From assembly GCA_017418275.1 (NCBI GenBank), contig JAFONX010000025.1:1-64000 (forward strand): 64,000 nt of DNA, read 5' to 3'. The translations under genes were made by a program, and so were the position numbers. Within the stretch, counting starts at the first letter, position 1; each line of letters opens with the position of its first letter. Of this stretch, positions 8,560 to 17,303 are shown piece by piece. The DNA is from Candidatus Saccharimonadota bacterium (lineage in GTDB: Bacteria; Patescibacteriota; Saccharimonadia; Saccharimonadales; Saccharimonadaceae). The notes under the pieces were generated by a model. The model did no database searches and had not been told where the DNA came from. It saw only the letters and a program-made list of their open reading frames with translations.

Positions 8560-9655
8560 AGGCGGCTTCGAGCTTCTTTACGCTGTTTTTAATATTATAC
8601 TTTTCCAAGGATTTATTGTCAGGTTTGCGATCTTCGCTAGGCGTGTAGTTTGTTAATTTTTTCTCCCAGCTGTTCTTGGAATCAATGGAAAGAAAGAAAA
8701 CATTCTTAGAGGCTTTTACCTCTCTGGGCACGAAAGTGCTAAAGAAGCACGTGAGTCCGGCTGCCTGAGCTTCGATCCCTACTGTTGGAACGCCTTCGAA
8801 CTTTGAAGGGAGTACGAAAATGTCAGCAAGCGAATAATAATCATTAATATCTGGTCTAGATGAGAGCAGGAATATGCTACTCTTGGCTGACGAGTGGTTA
8901 ATTTGGGCTTGTAAACTGTCTTTTAGTGCTCCGTCGCCGATAATGAATAGCGCGGAATTAGGCTGTTTCTTGTGGATATTCTCAAAAACCTGAATTAGCC
9001 AAGATTGATTTTTGACATCTTCAAGGCGACCGACATTCAGTAGAACCTTAGTGGCGTTGTTTAGCTTGTAGGTTTTGCGAAGTTTAGCTCTAGTGGTTTT
9101 ATTAAAAGAGAATCTTGATAAATCGATGCCGTTTGGGATGACTGTAAAGTCCTGACCTTTGCCATACAAGAACTCGCCAGCATCTTTGCCGCAGGCAAGC
9201 TTTTTTGTAGCAATCTTATTGAGCTTGCGGCGTAGGACGTGGGCAATTAAGGCCTTTCCCGGAGAGTTTAGATTCTTGTTAAAGGTATTATGTGAGTGAC
9301 TGATGCGACACTTTGCGCCACCCATCTTTGCGCCTTGTAGGGAGATGGCGGACATGAAATCGATGTGACTGTGTACGACCTCGTAATTGCCTTCTTTTAC
9401 GATGTTTGCAATATCGCGCTTAAATATCCAAGGAGCTTTAGTGCGATTGTCTTTGATGCGGTAAATTTTAGCACCACCTTTAACTAGCTCGTCTTCAAAA
9501 ACGAACTTATTCCCTTCTCTGGGCTGCATGAAGGTAATAATATCGAACTGATATTTTGTCTTGTCGATATTTCGCCAAGCATTCATCAAAAAAGACTCGG
9601 CGCCGCCTCTGTCTAATCCACCAATAATATGCAGGATTCGTTTAATCTCAGCCAT
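8546..9655 (-). CDS. GT4 family glycosyltransferase
   Basis: First gene of the operon, 369 residues. N-terminal Gly-rich loop IIGGLDRGGAE (about 10-20), donor-site LLNVGRLEDVKNQSW, and the E-x7-E element in SKFEGVPTVGIEAQAAGL are typical of GT4 retaining enzymes. HSHIDFM and SHSHNT are the His-rich loops of the N-terminal domain. A TGC-TATAAT extended -10 lies at 9670-9675 on the minus strand, 14 bases before the ATG, leaving a leader of only about 7 bases with no Shine-Dalgarno. Donor and acceptor are unknown. Confidence 0.9.
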   Translation of the reverse strand: MAEIKRILHIIGGLDRGGAESFLMNAWRNIDKTKYQFDIITFMQPREGNKFVFEDELVKGGAKIYRIKDNRTKAPWIFKRDIANIVKEGNYEVVHSHIDFMSAISLQGAKMGGAKCRISHSHNTFNKNLNSPGKALIAHVLRRKLNKIATKKLACGKDAGEFLYGKGQDFTVIPNGIDLSRFSFNKTTRAKLRKTYKLNNATKVLLNVGRLEDVKNQSWLIQVFENIHKKQPNSALFIIGDGALKDSLQAQINHSSAKSSIFLLSSRPDINDYYSLADIFVLPSKFEGVPTVGIEAQAAGLTCFFSTFVPREVKASKNVFFLSIDSKNSWEKKLTNYTPSEDRKPDNKSLEKYNIKNSVKKLEAAYDSI

Positions 9656-9713
9656 AGGTAACTAAGCTAATTATAGCAGATATGCGTCATCTGTTTAAGT
9701 GAAGGAGGGCTAT

Positions 9714-11159
9714 CTAGCGACGATAGTTGCCGGAGTAATCGTCAATCTCTTTGAGAATATACTTTGGCGTTTCATAGTCGCCCTTAATAAAATCGACATA
9801 TTGGTCTGCCACCCAAATAGGCAGTTCCTCTCCGCTTTCTGGATCTGTATAGTAATAAAAATCTTCGGCTGTTCCATAGACTAGAATTGGCAACTCGGAA
9901 ATCTCGACGACTTCTACACCCTCTTCGATTTGTCTTTTGACGTTTATGTCGCGTTGGCTTGCGAGGAAGTGGCGCGTTGCAACCTTTTCGATGTATGGCG
10001 GAATAAAGACTGTACTAAACACGAAAGCTACTGCAAAAGAGAGCAAGAAGCCAACGGTTGTAAAATTTGGCACTTTCTTGGTAATTAGGGCAATAATGAA
10101 CGCTAAAATATAAATCATAGCAAAAGAGAAACCGAAAGCAGTTGTCGTGAGCGTTCTTGGTACGGCGAAGCCCTGTGCGTAACAAATAACAATAAACGAA
10201 CAAATAGACGTTGCGATCAAAACAAGGAAACTTAGAGCAATGCCGCGCTTGTTAAGGATAGAGCTTTTAATGCAACTAGAGAATGAAAAAGCCGCAAAAA
10301 CTATCAAGGCATAGGCTAACAAAGGTATATGCGAAAAGAAAGAAGAATAGGTCTTAATACTCTCTTTAATGGTCGCTAAGCTAAATGAGCTATGACTGTA
10401 CGCGCTCCGCGCAATTCTGGCTGGCGAATAATACAGAATAAGCAGACCGACAATTAAAACCAAAATGCTAGGAATACAAACTTTTAATAATAAGCCAGCT
10501 CGCTTATCTTTCTTTCGTATAAAGATAAAGAATTGAAGAACACAGAAAAGCCCAAGAAAGGCAACATTGATAATACTAATGAGTTCCGAGAAGAACTGTG
10601 CTATAAAACAAATCAATAATAAGGCGATAAAGCGAATAATAAATTGCTTTCTGCTCATCTTTTGGGTAATCGAAATAATCTCTAAGACTATCAAAAGAGA
10701 AAAGATGATCGAGGTAAAATGTACAACATTTGAATCAATCCAAAGAAAAGAATCAAGTAGGCTAGGACAAGTAAAGAGAAATGCTGCGCTAGCCAGAATA
10801 GAGAATGATACGGCTTTCTTTACGTTCTTAGCAAGCTTAGAGCGTAGCAGAATTAGGGAAAGAATCAGAGTTAAGGCGGCAAAAGCGACAAATGGATAAA
10901 TTTGCGTGAAGCTTATTCCGAAAATATGATAGCCGACCCAAATGAGTGCCCACTGGGATAAACGCGCCGTATGAGCTATATAAGTCAGATGTAAATAGGA
11001 GAAGAAACTGTGCTTCTCGGCAGTTCCGTAATAGCCCCAAAGATCAGCAATTGGAGAGTTGAAAGTAGATAAAAGAAAAACGCTAGCCAATAGCAAGAGT
11101 GTGCTACCCTGCAAAACATATTTAGTATAGGGTTTGATTCTTGATAGTATTTTTTGCAT
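9714..11159 (-). CDS. Polytopic membrane protein, possible GT-C-type glycosyltransferase
   Basis: A protein of about 481 residues with around 11 hydrophobic segments and a C-terminal extracytoplasmic tail rich in Asp, Glu and Tyr. An acidic loop after the first span (SPIADLWGYYG) and FLWIDSNVVHFT resemble DUF6056-type membrane proteins and GT-C enzymes, in which an early loop acid is catalytic; this is a topology-level match only. A longer frame reaches 11222, but ATG 11159 is preferred because a TGC-TATAAT extended promoter (11175-11180, minus) lies 15 bases upstream of it, inside the longer reading. It is divergent from the GT-C-like gene at 11204. Confidence 0.6.
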   Translation of the reverse strand: MQKILSRIKPYTKYVLQGSTLLLLASVFLLSTFNSPIADLWGYYGTAEKHSFFSYLHLTYIAHTARLSQWALIWVGYHIFGISFTQIYPFVAFAALTLILSLILLRSKLAKNVKKAVSFSILASAAFLFTCPSLLDSFLWIDSNVVHFTSIIFSLLIVLEIISITQKMSRKQFIIRFIALLLICFIAQFFSELISIINVAFLGLFCVLQFFIFIRKKDKRAGLLLKVCIPSILVLIVGLLILYYSPARIARSAYSHSSFSLATIKESIKTYSSFFSHIPLLAYALIVFAAFSFSSCIKSSILNKRGIALSFLVLIATSICSFIVICYAQGFAVPRTLTTTAFGFSFAMIYILAFIIALITKKVPNFTTVGFLLSFAVAFVFSTVFIPPYIEKVATRHFLASQRDINVKRQIEEGVEVVEISELPILVYGTAEDFYYYTDPESGEELPIWVADQYVDFIKGDYETPKYILKEIDDYSGNYRR

Positions 11160-11174
11160 AATACGTATAAAGAG

Positions 11175-11180
11175 ATTATA
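11175..11180 (-). promoter_or_regulatory. Extended -10 promoter that fixes the start of the 9714-11159 gene
   Basis: TGC-TATAAT on the minus strand. Transcription would begin near 11168, downstream of any start codon of the longer frame, so ATG 11159 is the usable start. Confidence 0.65.
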
Positions 11181-11203
11181 GCAAAAAGCTGAGTGAGGAA
11201 ATA

Positions 11204-12733
11204 GTGAAGGTGAAGAGAACAATAAGGCGAATCTTTAATTCCCTTTTTGTTATAATGATGTCCTTTATTGTGGTAGCGATTTTTGTGCCGCCGAAGAGCA
11301 TTAACTGGGTGAAAGCTTTTGGTAGTTATGATGTCTGGCTGAAGATTCTGATAGTAATACTTGCGGTTATGCTTGTTGCTTTTAGGGTATGGCTATATGG
11401 AAAAACGACTGCCCTGAAAACCAAGCTGTCCTCTCGGAAATTGTTAATAATTGGCGGCGTTCTTGCTTTGATTTTGTGTTTTGTTGCAACGTATCTATTC
11501 ATGCCAGAGCCATATAACACCTTTGATTCTGCGGAGATATATGGCTTTGTGCGCAAGGCTTCGGTAGGTGCAGTAATAGACAATGAAGTATATTTTAATC
11601 GACATCCTCACAATTTAGGAATCGTAATTTTCTATCTTTCATTTGTGAGACTGGGCGTATTATTAGGTATGAAAAACGCACAAATCTTAATGCCAATTGT
11701 AACTTCCTTAGCGGTAGCGATTACGATTCTTATCTCCGCTTATATTGCTGGCAAAGCAATAAAGAGAAGCTCTGGGGTTCGTGTCTGGATTGTAATGTTA
11801 ATCACTCCAGCACTGCTCTATTCGGCTGAGATGTATACGGACTCGATCTCCGCCTTTTTTATTGCGTTGGAACTGTTTGTGATGTTAAAGATTCGCGAGT
11901 GTCGTCGCAAAAAAGAGAAGGCTCTTCTCTGTGTGATTCTTGCAGCTTTTGCAGGTGTAGGCGCGGTGATCAAGATTACTTCCCTGATTCCGGTGATTGC
12001 GTTTGGGATTGTTGCGCTACTCAAAAAGGGGCGCAGTAGTATTAATAAAAAGCAACTACTACGAGCGTGTGGTGTTGGCGCGATTTGTTTGGTGTGCTTT
12101 GCTGGAATCTTATTGGGCTATAAAAATATCCAAAAAAATATTCTTCCAGGCACAAAGGAAAGCGCCTTGCCGTATACTCACTGGGTAATGATGGGCATGG
12201 GTGGAGATGGTATTTTTAATTCCGAAGATCTTGAGGCCTCTTTGTCTCATATGCCTAACACGACGGAATATAATATCGATGCTATGAAGAATCGTCTGGG
12301 AGAAATGGGTCCGCTTGGCTATATTTGGCTACTAGCAAGGAAAGTATCTGTTACCTGGGGAGACGGAACGTATGAGATTTCGCGTGTTGTTGGTACGCAG
12401 CCGCGCAGACCGGATTCGCGTTTGATTCAGGTAATTGGCGTCTATGGTCGATACTTTAAGTATTATAGATTTGTGACTACAGTATTCCAGCTCTCTTGGC
12501 TCATTGTGTTCTTGGTGATGGCATTTTTAACTCGTAAAAAGAATAATAACAAAGTGCTTGTCTTGAAGTTAGCTCTAATAGGAATCTTTACTTTCCTGTT
12601 GATTTGGGAAACAAATTCTCGTTACCTCGTAAACTTCTTGCCACTTCTGATTATTCTTCAAGAATATTCAATTGGCGTGCTTTGGAAAAAGATTAGTACT
12701 AAAAGCTTAGGTAAATATCTCGCATCTTCTTGA
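11204..12733 (+). CDS. GT-C-like membrane glycosyltransferase (ArnT/PMT type topology)
   Basis: A 509-residue protein with about 12 membrane spans. The loop after the second hydrophobic region carries an acidic motif (NTFDSAEIYGF), then NRHPHNLGI, matching the D/E plus HP-type loop of polyprenyl-phosphate-dependent GT-C enzymes. LLYSAEMYTDSISAFF fits the conserved luminal loop further on. Such enzymes add sugars outside the membrane from lipid-phosphate donors, as the DPM1-like enzyme at 36888 could make. The start is GTG at 11204 (a second in-frame GTG lies 6 bases on), with GAGG upstream. It ends in a 35-base convergent overlap with the next gene. Confidence 0.75.
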   Translation: MKVKRTIRRIFNSLFVIMMSFIVVAIFVPPKSINWVKAFGSYDVWLKILIVILAVMLVAFRVWLYGKTTALKTKLSSRKLLIIGGVLALILCFVATYLFMPEPYNTFDSAEIYGFVRKASVGAVIDNEVYFNRHPHNLGIVIFYLSFVRLGVLLGMKNAQILMPIVTSLAVAITILISAYIAGKAIKRSSGVRVWIVMLITPALLYSAEMYTDSISAFFIALELFVMLKIRECRRKKEKALLCVILAAFAGVGAVIKITSLIPVIAFGIVALLKKGRSSINKKQLLRACGVGAICLVCFAGILLGYKNIQKNILPGTKESALPYTHWVMMGMGGDGIFNSEDLEASLSHMPNTTEYNIDAMKNRLGEMGPLGYIWLLARKVSVTWGDGTYEISRVVGTQPRRPDSRLIQVIGVYGRYFKYYRFVTTVFQLSWLIVFLVMAFLTRKKNNNKVLVLKLALIGIFTFLLIWETNSRYLVNFLPLLIILQEYSIGVLWKKISTKSLGKYLASS

Positions 12734-13829
12734 GCGATGAACGAAGTGAAAACTTTTCGTTGAACTCAATGTAATAATCCTCACCAGAAAACGCCGACTC
12801 GACCTTTTTTCTAAAAGCGTCTTCGTCTTTTGGGTCGTACAAGTTCTTTGTGTAATTTCCAACGATTTCGCGATGCCCGCGATTATCTGAAACGATAATC
12901 GGAAGACCACAAAGCTGAGCTTCGATTACTCCTAATCCTAAGCCTTCGCGAAGGGAAGCGGAGATAGCGAGATTACAAGCACCTAAGACATCATATACTT
13001 TTTCAACATAGCCAGGGAAAATCACCTGTTTTTCGATTGATAGTTCCTTGGCAAGCGTCTTGGTTGCTTCTAAAAGTCGTCCTTTGCCCAAGAATAAAAG
13101 CTTAATATCCTTATGTCGCCTGAGAAGTGGTGCTAGGCTGTTCAAGATAAAACGATGATTTTTATTAGCTGTAAATTCTGCTGTATAGCAAATCACGAAA
13201 TCATTAGACGATAGCCCTAGCTTTTTGCGAATCTCTTGTTTCTTCTTATCGCTAGTTGAACGCTTCAGTTTCGAAACATCAACGCCCACGCCGTTGATTT
13301 CTTTTACCTTTGTGCGAAAAGACTTCTTGGCGCGCTCATAGTCTTCGTGATTGATCGTTATGATGAGATCAGTAAACTTGGCGCAATGTTTTTCGATAGG
13401 AAAATAAAGTAGCCAGTTCTTAAGAGGTGCGCCTTTGTAGAAATGAAAACCATGTGAAGTGTAGATGACTTTTGTTCCGTCAGCACGAGCTTTTCTTGCG
13501 GCAAGCCTAGTAATAATCGAGCCGACTGGCGTATGTGTATGAATGAGGTCGTAATGATTATTATTTAGAATCTTCTTGAGTTGTTTGTAAGCTTTGATAT
13601 GATTATGAAATGCGAGGGGGCTTCTTGCAAAATTGACTTTAAAGGCGTTGTCGGCATCAAAAATCTCTTCTTCGTTCGCGGAAGCATAATCCACTTTCCA
13701 ACCACCAATATTTAAATCTTCGTAAGGCGCCTCAAGGGTACCTCTAAGCATGCGCATATAGGGGCGATTGAATTTCTGAAAATTTGCCGTATGTGAGGTA
13801 AATAAGATGCGCTTAGGGGTCTTGCTCAT
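12699..13829 (-). CDS. GT4 glycosyltransferase, EpsD-like
   Basis: A 376-residue GT-B enzyme. HTHTPVGSIITRLAAR and YTSHGFHFYKGAP are hallmark N-terminal segments of the EpsD/CapM-like branch. The C-terminal domain has FLGKGR and the E-x7-E element in SLREGLGLGVIEAQLCGLP. The start is leaderless: TATAAT on minus (13837-13842) ends 7 bases before the ATG. The last 35 bases overlap the end of the convergent gene, so both stops lie inside the other coding region and no terminator separates them. Likely role: one sugar-addition step in repeat-unit synthesis. Confidence 0.9.
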   Translation of the reverse strand: MSKTPKRILFTSHTANFQKFNRPYMRMLRGTLEAPYEDLNIGGWKVDYASANEEEIFDADNAFKVNFARSPLAFHNHIKAYKQLKKILNNNHYDLIHTHTPVGSIITRLAARKARADGTKVIYTSHGFHFYKGAPLKNWLLYFPIEKHCAKFTDLIITINHEDYERAKKSFRTKVKEINGVGVDVSKLKRSTSDKKKQEIRKKLGLSSNDFVICYTAEFTANKNHRFILNSLAPLLRRHKDIKLLFLGKGRLLEATKTLAKELSIEKQVIFPGYVEKVYDVLGACNLAISASLREGLGLGVIEAQLCGLPIIVSDNRGHREIVGNYTKNLYDPKDEDAFRKKVESAFSGEDYYIEFNEKFSLRSSLKKMRDIYLSF

Positions 13830-13836
13830 AAACTTG

Positions 13837-13842
13837 ATTATA
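13837..13842 (-). promoter_or_regulatory. -10 element, leaderless start of EpsD-like gene
   Basis: TATAAT on minus ends 7 bases before the ATG at 13829. It sits in the short gap upstream of this gene and downstream of the lectin gene stop. Confidence 0.7.
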
Positions 13843-13869
13843 ACAAACTAGAAGTGAGTGTTAGGTGGC

Positions 13870-16164
13870 TTACTCTATTATCCATCTTTGATTTTCGCTA
13901 CCGTGGTAATCCCAGATACCGATATTTGTACCTGCGGAATAGTTACCGCTGAATATATCGAGTGCGCGACCGCCACAGCCGTCAAGGAAGCTATATGTGT
14001 TGTCGTCATTCTTGACGATATGCCAGCGCTGATTGCATCCGCTGTGATTGCTCCACATGATTACATTAGCGCCAGCATACGAACGGCCTCCAGAGACATC
14101 AAATGAGCGCCCAGCATATGTATCGGAAATGCGGTAAGTGTCAGAGCTTTTATCGTATTCGAACTTGAAAAGTTGTGCCTTGGTGGTGTTTAGGCTCCAT
14201 AACTGAATATTGGCGCCAATTGCGGATGATGCCCCCGATATATCGATAGCGTATGTCTTTTTCGCGGCGCTGATGATGCGGTGAGTTCCAGTAATAATGT
14301 CGCTCTTGTTGTTGGTTGTCGCTTGCTCCTTTGTCTGTGGCTGACTCGTTTCTGCTTCTTGTGTTTTTGTGGTATCGACAGCCTCCAACGTCCACAATTG
14401 ATTCTTGCTTGCGCTATATGGATACAATAAGATATTTGTTTCGTTACTAGTTTTGCCGCCCTCGATGTCGGCAGAGAGTCCAGAGCAACCATTGAGTAAA
14501 CGAATAGTGCTGTTAGAGATAACATCGACATGCCAACGTTGTGCGCAGGTCGAATTGGAGCTCCAGAGCTGGATATTTGTTAGATTCTTCGTACTTGCAC
14601 CTGAAGCATCAAGAGAATACTTATCAGTGTATCCGGGCGTAATTCTGTAATAGTCGGTAGCAGGATCGTATATAAAAACAAAGGTTTGGTTTTCGCCGTT
14701 ATGCGAATCGTATAACTCGATATTAGTCCCATTCTTGCTTACTAGTCCTCCGTGCACGTCGATAGCCTTCAGAGAGTTTATTTTTGAGAGAAGATGGTAT
14801 GAGCCATCAGTAATCGGGGGGTCAATATGGATAAGTCTGAAGGACTGATTTTGATCATGTGTATATGGCGCTAATTCGAGACCGCCTTCTGCCTTGAAAG
14901 ATAAGACCATTTCTGTATTGATGGCTGATGTGATACTGAAGCTCCCGTCACGATTGTTGAGTATTTTGAACTTTTGGTTAAAACTACCGCTTCGCTCCCA
15001 TTGACCTATGGTCGTTCCGGTGATGGTTGAGCCGCGGTATACATCTAGGACCTTTTTGCTTCCGCTATTGGTGATAATATAGCTACCGTCGTTTTGCCTC
15101 TCAAACTTGAAATGACCGTAAGCGCTATCTGTGCGGGCGTCGACGTAAATATTCTCACCGTTTTCGTCGTAATTATCTTCTATTCGAAGAGCGTTACTTA
15201 TGTTATTGGACGGAACAATATAATATTCGCCGTCTGGGTATGAGATTTCTTCCCGCTTAATTCCTAATGTACTCCCGAACCACTCCCTAAAGTACATATA
15301 GAAATTACGGTTGCCATACGAGCCACAATAGCTTGTCCCTGGATAGTTTGCTAAAGCTCCATCATTTGGCACATATGGAGTGTAAATGTACAACGAAGTT
15401 GTTGCAATGTTTTCCAAATATACGCTCTTGGAGCCGCAACTACGGTCTGGGTTGTAGAGAATCTGATTCGTTGTATATGGTCTGTAGTTATATGAGTAAA
15501 TATGCTCACGGTAGTAATTCAACTGCCAAGCCGCCATCATGACCTGGTTATAAAAGCCAAAATACTTCGAATCGCAAGGTGCGCCATCCGGACAGGCGTA
15601 ACCCATAACTGTGTTGTATTGGAAGCTATGTGGCCAATCATCGCCCCAGACATAGCTTTCCTTTTTGAGCATCACGAGCAATACTTGAGGATTGACGTTG
15701 TATTCGTGGGCTGCCCTGTAAATAATTTCACCGGCGCTGAGCATTCCCGCCTCTTTTTTGCCGCCAGTCTCGAAATTTGTCTTGTGCGTTTCTGGATTTT
15801 CGTAATACTCTGAAACGCAAACAAAAGGCGGATCGTGATATTTTGTGTAGCCTTGTGCGCGAAGCTGCTTAACATATTCCGCGCGCGTTACATTGCCGTA
15901 GACCTTCTGTGTGCCCCACATATCGCAAGCTGGCGAATGTGAGTCGATAAACGCATCAATCTCGGCCGCGGTCATTGTATTTGGGTTGTAAAAAATCGAG
16001 TCGTCAATAATACGACCTGCTTGAAATTCTGTCGCACTAAGAGCTTGCGTCTTGCTCTTGCTGCCAAGAAAAGAAGTTAATAAAAAACCGCTCGCCATCG
16101 CAATGATGCCTAGCATCGCTAGCCTTAAAAGATTTGTATTATTGGATCGTAAACGTCGTCGCAT
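13870..16164 (-). CDS. Secreted lysozyme-like protein with three ricin-type beta-trefoil lectin domains
   Basis: About 764 residues. An N-terminal signal or membrane anchor (basic start, then LAMLGIIAMASGFLLTSFL) leads into a Cys-containing domain of about 250 residues whose VLLVMLKKES segment resembles the catalytic-Glu helix of lysozyme/transglycosylase folds. Three beta-trefoil (RICIN) domains follow, with QxW-type repeats such as CAQRW, NQLW, CNQRW and NQRW, and Asp-rich sugar-site turns (DVSGG, DIFSG). A Thr/Gln/Glu linker separates trefoils two and three. ATG 16164 is preferred to 16182 because GAGGG lies 7 bases upstream; the gene overlaps its upstream neighbour by 26 bases. Likely role, inferred: binding and cutting cell-wall glycans, its own or a host bacterium's. 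Confidence 0.8.
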   Translation of the reverse strand: MRRRLRSNNTNLLRLAMLGIIAMASGFLLTSFLGSKSKTQALSATEFQAGRIIDDSIFYNPNTMTAAEIDAFIDSHSPACDMWGTQKVYGNVTRAEYVKQLRAQGYTKYHDPPFVCVSEYYENPETHKTNFETGGKKEAGMLSAGEIIYRAAHEYNVNPQVLLVMLKKESYVWGDDWPHSFQYNTVMGYACPDGAPCDSKYFGFYNQVMMAAWQLNYYREHIYSYNYRPYTTNQILYNPDRSCGSKSVYLENIATTSLYIYTPYVPNDGALANYPGTSYCGSYGNRNFYMYFREWFGSTLGIKREEISYPDGEYYIVPSNNISNALRIEDNYDENGENIYVDARTDSAYGHFKFERQNDGSYIITNSGSKKVLDVYRGSTITGTTIGQWERSGSFNQKFKILNNRDGSFSITSAINTEMVLSFKAEGGLELAPYTHDQNQSFRLIHIDPPITDGSYHLLSKINSLKAIDVHGGLVSKNGTNIELYDSHNGENQTFVFIYDPATDYYRITPGYTDKYSLDASGASTKNLTNIQLWSSNSTCAQRWHVDVISNSTIRLLNGCSGLSADIEGGKTSNETNILLYPYSASKNQLWTLEAVDTTKTQEAETSQPQTKEQATTNNKSDIITGTHRIISAAKKTYAIDISGASSAIGANIQLWSLNTTKAQLFKFEYDKSSDTYRISDTYAGRSFDVSGGRSYAGANVIMWSNHSGCNQRWHIVKNDDNTYSFLDGCGGRALDIFSGNYSAGTNIGIWDYHGSENQRWIIE

Positions 16165-16750
16165 CGCTCGTTCCCTCGGCATAATCCGATTTAAAAGTTA
16201 GTGTTACGTTCCAGCTTCCGTTTGTAAAACGGCCTCTGTCTAAATTTACGCTTGCGCAAACCGTCTCTTTTGGACTTGGCAAGACCTCGCTTGTTTCTGT
16301 GATTGTTTCTGATCCATTTGTAAAGTTATAAGTGCAAGTACCAGTATTGTTGACGACATTTGTAATTACGCCACTCGCGTAAACCTGACTATTCTGTACG
16401 TCGTACCCGCCCGAAACATAAACCTCTGCAATCTTGAGTCCGGCTTCATTCTTGGCGACTTCTTGCTCTTTTGAGGCGGCCTCTGCTTGGTTCTTGAAAT
16501 CGCTGCCAAAATCTGTACCTTCGCCTTCGGAAGTCTTATTCTTGACGTCATTGCCAAGCTCTGCTGTATTAATGTTCTTTGTGTCGACAACGGCTGTTTC
16601 GTCGTTTTTGCTTTTCTTTGAAAACCAGCCTGATTTATATCCCCAAAAAAACCCACCGGCGACTATTAAACACAAAATAAGCACCGGAAGCCAAAAACCT
16701 CGGCGCTCTCTCCTTCTTCTAGACTGTTTCTTTTTTGTTTCTTTGACCAT
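16139..16750 (-). CDS. Single-pass anchored extracytoplasmic protein, partner of the lectin gene
   Basis: Just over 200 residues: a basic N-terminus (KKKQSRRRRERR), one membrane segment (FWLPVLILCLIVAGGFFWGY), a charged linker of about 70 residues (Lys/Glu/Ala-rich), and a C-terminal beta-rich domain of about 90 residues with two Cys (TGTCTYNF and ETVCASVN) that could form a disulfide. The end resembles bacterial Ig-like folds, but no family is recognised. ATG 16750 follows AGGAG with 5-base spacing and an extended TGT-TAAAAT -10. It is translationally coupled to the lectin/lysozyme gene, suggesting that the two proteins act together at the surface. Confidence 0.75.
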   Translation of the reverse strand: MVKETKKKQSRRRRERRGFWLPVLILCLIVAGGFFWGYKSGWFSKKSKNDETAVVDTKNINTAELGNDVKNKTSEGEGTDFGSDFKNQAEAASKEQEVAKNEAGLKIAEVYVSGGYDVQNSQVYASGVITNVVNNTGTCTYNFTNGSETITETSEVLPSPKETVCASVNLDRGRFTNGSWNVTLTFKSDYAEGTSDATTFTIQ

Positions 16751-16843
16751 AGACACTCCTAAGAATATTTTAACAATAAAACCTTATTTTCGCAAGTTGT
16801 AAACCTAGGTATCGGCGTCTAAAAAATAAGAACACGATTATGC

Positions 16844-16849
16844 TAAAAT
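16844..16849 (+). promoter_or_regulatory. Extended -10 promoter of the giant-protein cluster
   Basis: TGC-TAAAAT ends 7 bases before ATG 16857. It is expected to make a leaderless mRNA that also carries the gene at 17304. Confidence 0.65.
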
Positions 16850-16856
16850 AATAAAA

Positions 16857-17270
16857 ATGGCAGGTGGAGGCAAGATACCGTCTGATGCTGGTAAAATCCG
16901 GCAGAGCGAGCGAAATCGTACAAACGACGACGCAGCATTCAAAAGAGCTGATCAGAAAATATCGGCCCAGAATGCTGAGCGCGAACAGAAACGACGTGCC
17001 TTTGTTTTGCAGCGTCCTGCGGACTATGTTGGCTCGCGCGCACATGAGCGAGAAGAAAATCCTGAGGCCTTTAGTGCGCAGGGGAGCAGTAGTGATTTGG
17101 CAGGCCTCGACGGTCATTCTGCAATCTCTGAAACTCAAGCTAGTATGGCTGGCTACAATGAACGCCGTCAAAGAACTCAGGCTGCAAAAGCCGAAAAACT
17201 TGCAGAAGATGAACGCAGAGATTTCGAGATTAAGCTCGATCAAGCGCAATACGAAATCGCTAATATGTAA
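16857..17270 (+). CDS. Small charged hypothetical protein heading the giant-protein operon
   Basis: A 137-residue, highly charged protein (rich in Ala, Arg, Glu, Lys, Gln) without membrane segments or signal. It is predicted to be mostly helical, with coiled-coil-like stretches (QRTQAAKAEKLAEDERRDFEIKLDQ is broken by no proline). The MAGGGKIPSDAGK start recalls the Gly-rich MAGTTGGSAA start of the second giant protein, whose promoter also matches, so the N-terminal module may be shared. No family is recognised. The giant gene follows 33 bases later. Inferred cytoplasmic partner of the giant membrane protein. Confidence 0.7.
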   Translation: MAGGGKIPSDAGKIRQSERNRTNDDAAFKRADQKISAQNAEREQKRRAFVLQRPADYVGSRAHEREENPEAFSAQGSSSDLAGLDGHSAISETQASMAGYNERRQRTQAAKAEKLAEDERRDFEIKLDQAQYEIANM

Positions 17271-17303
17271 CCGCGGGCGCAGGCAAGCCGAAGTCGGCAA
17301 AAC

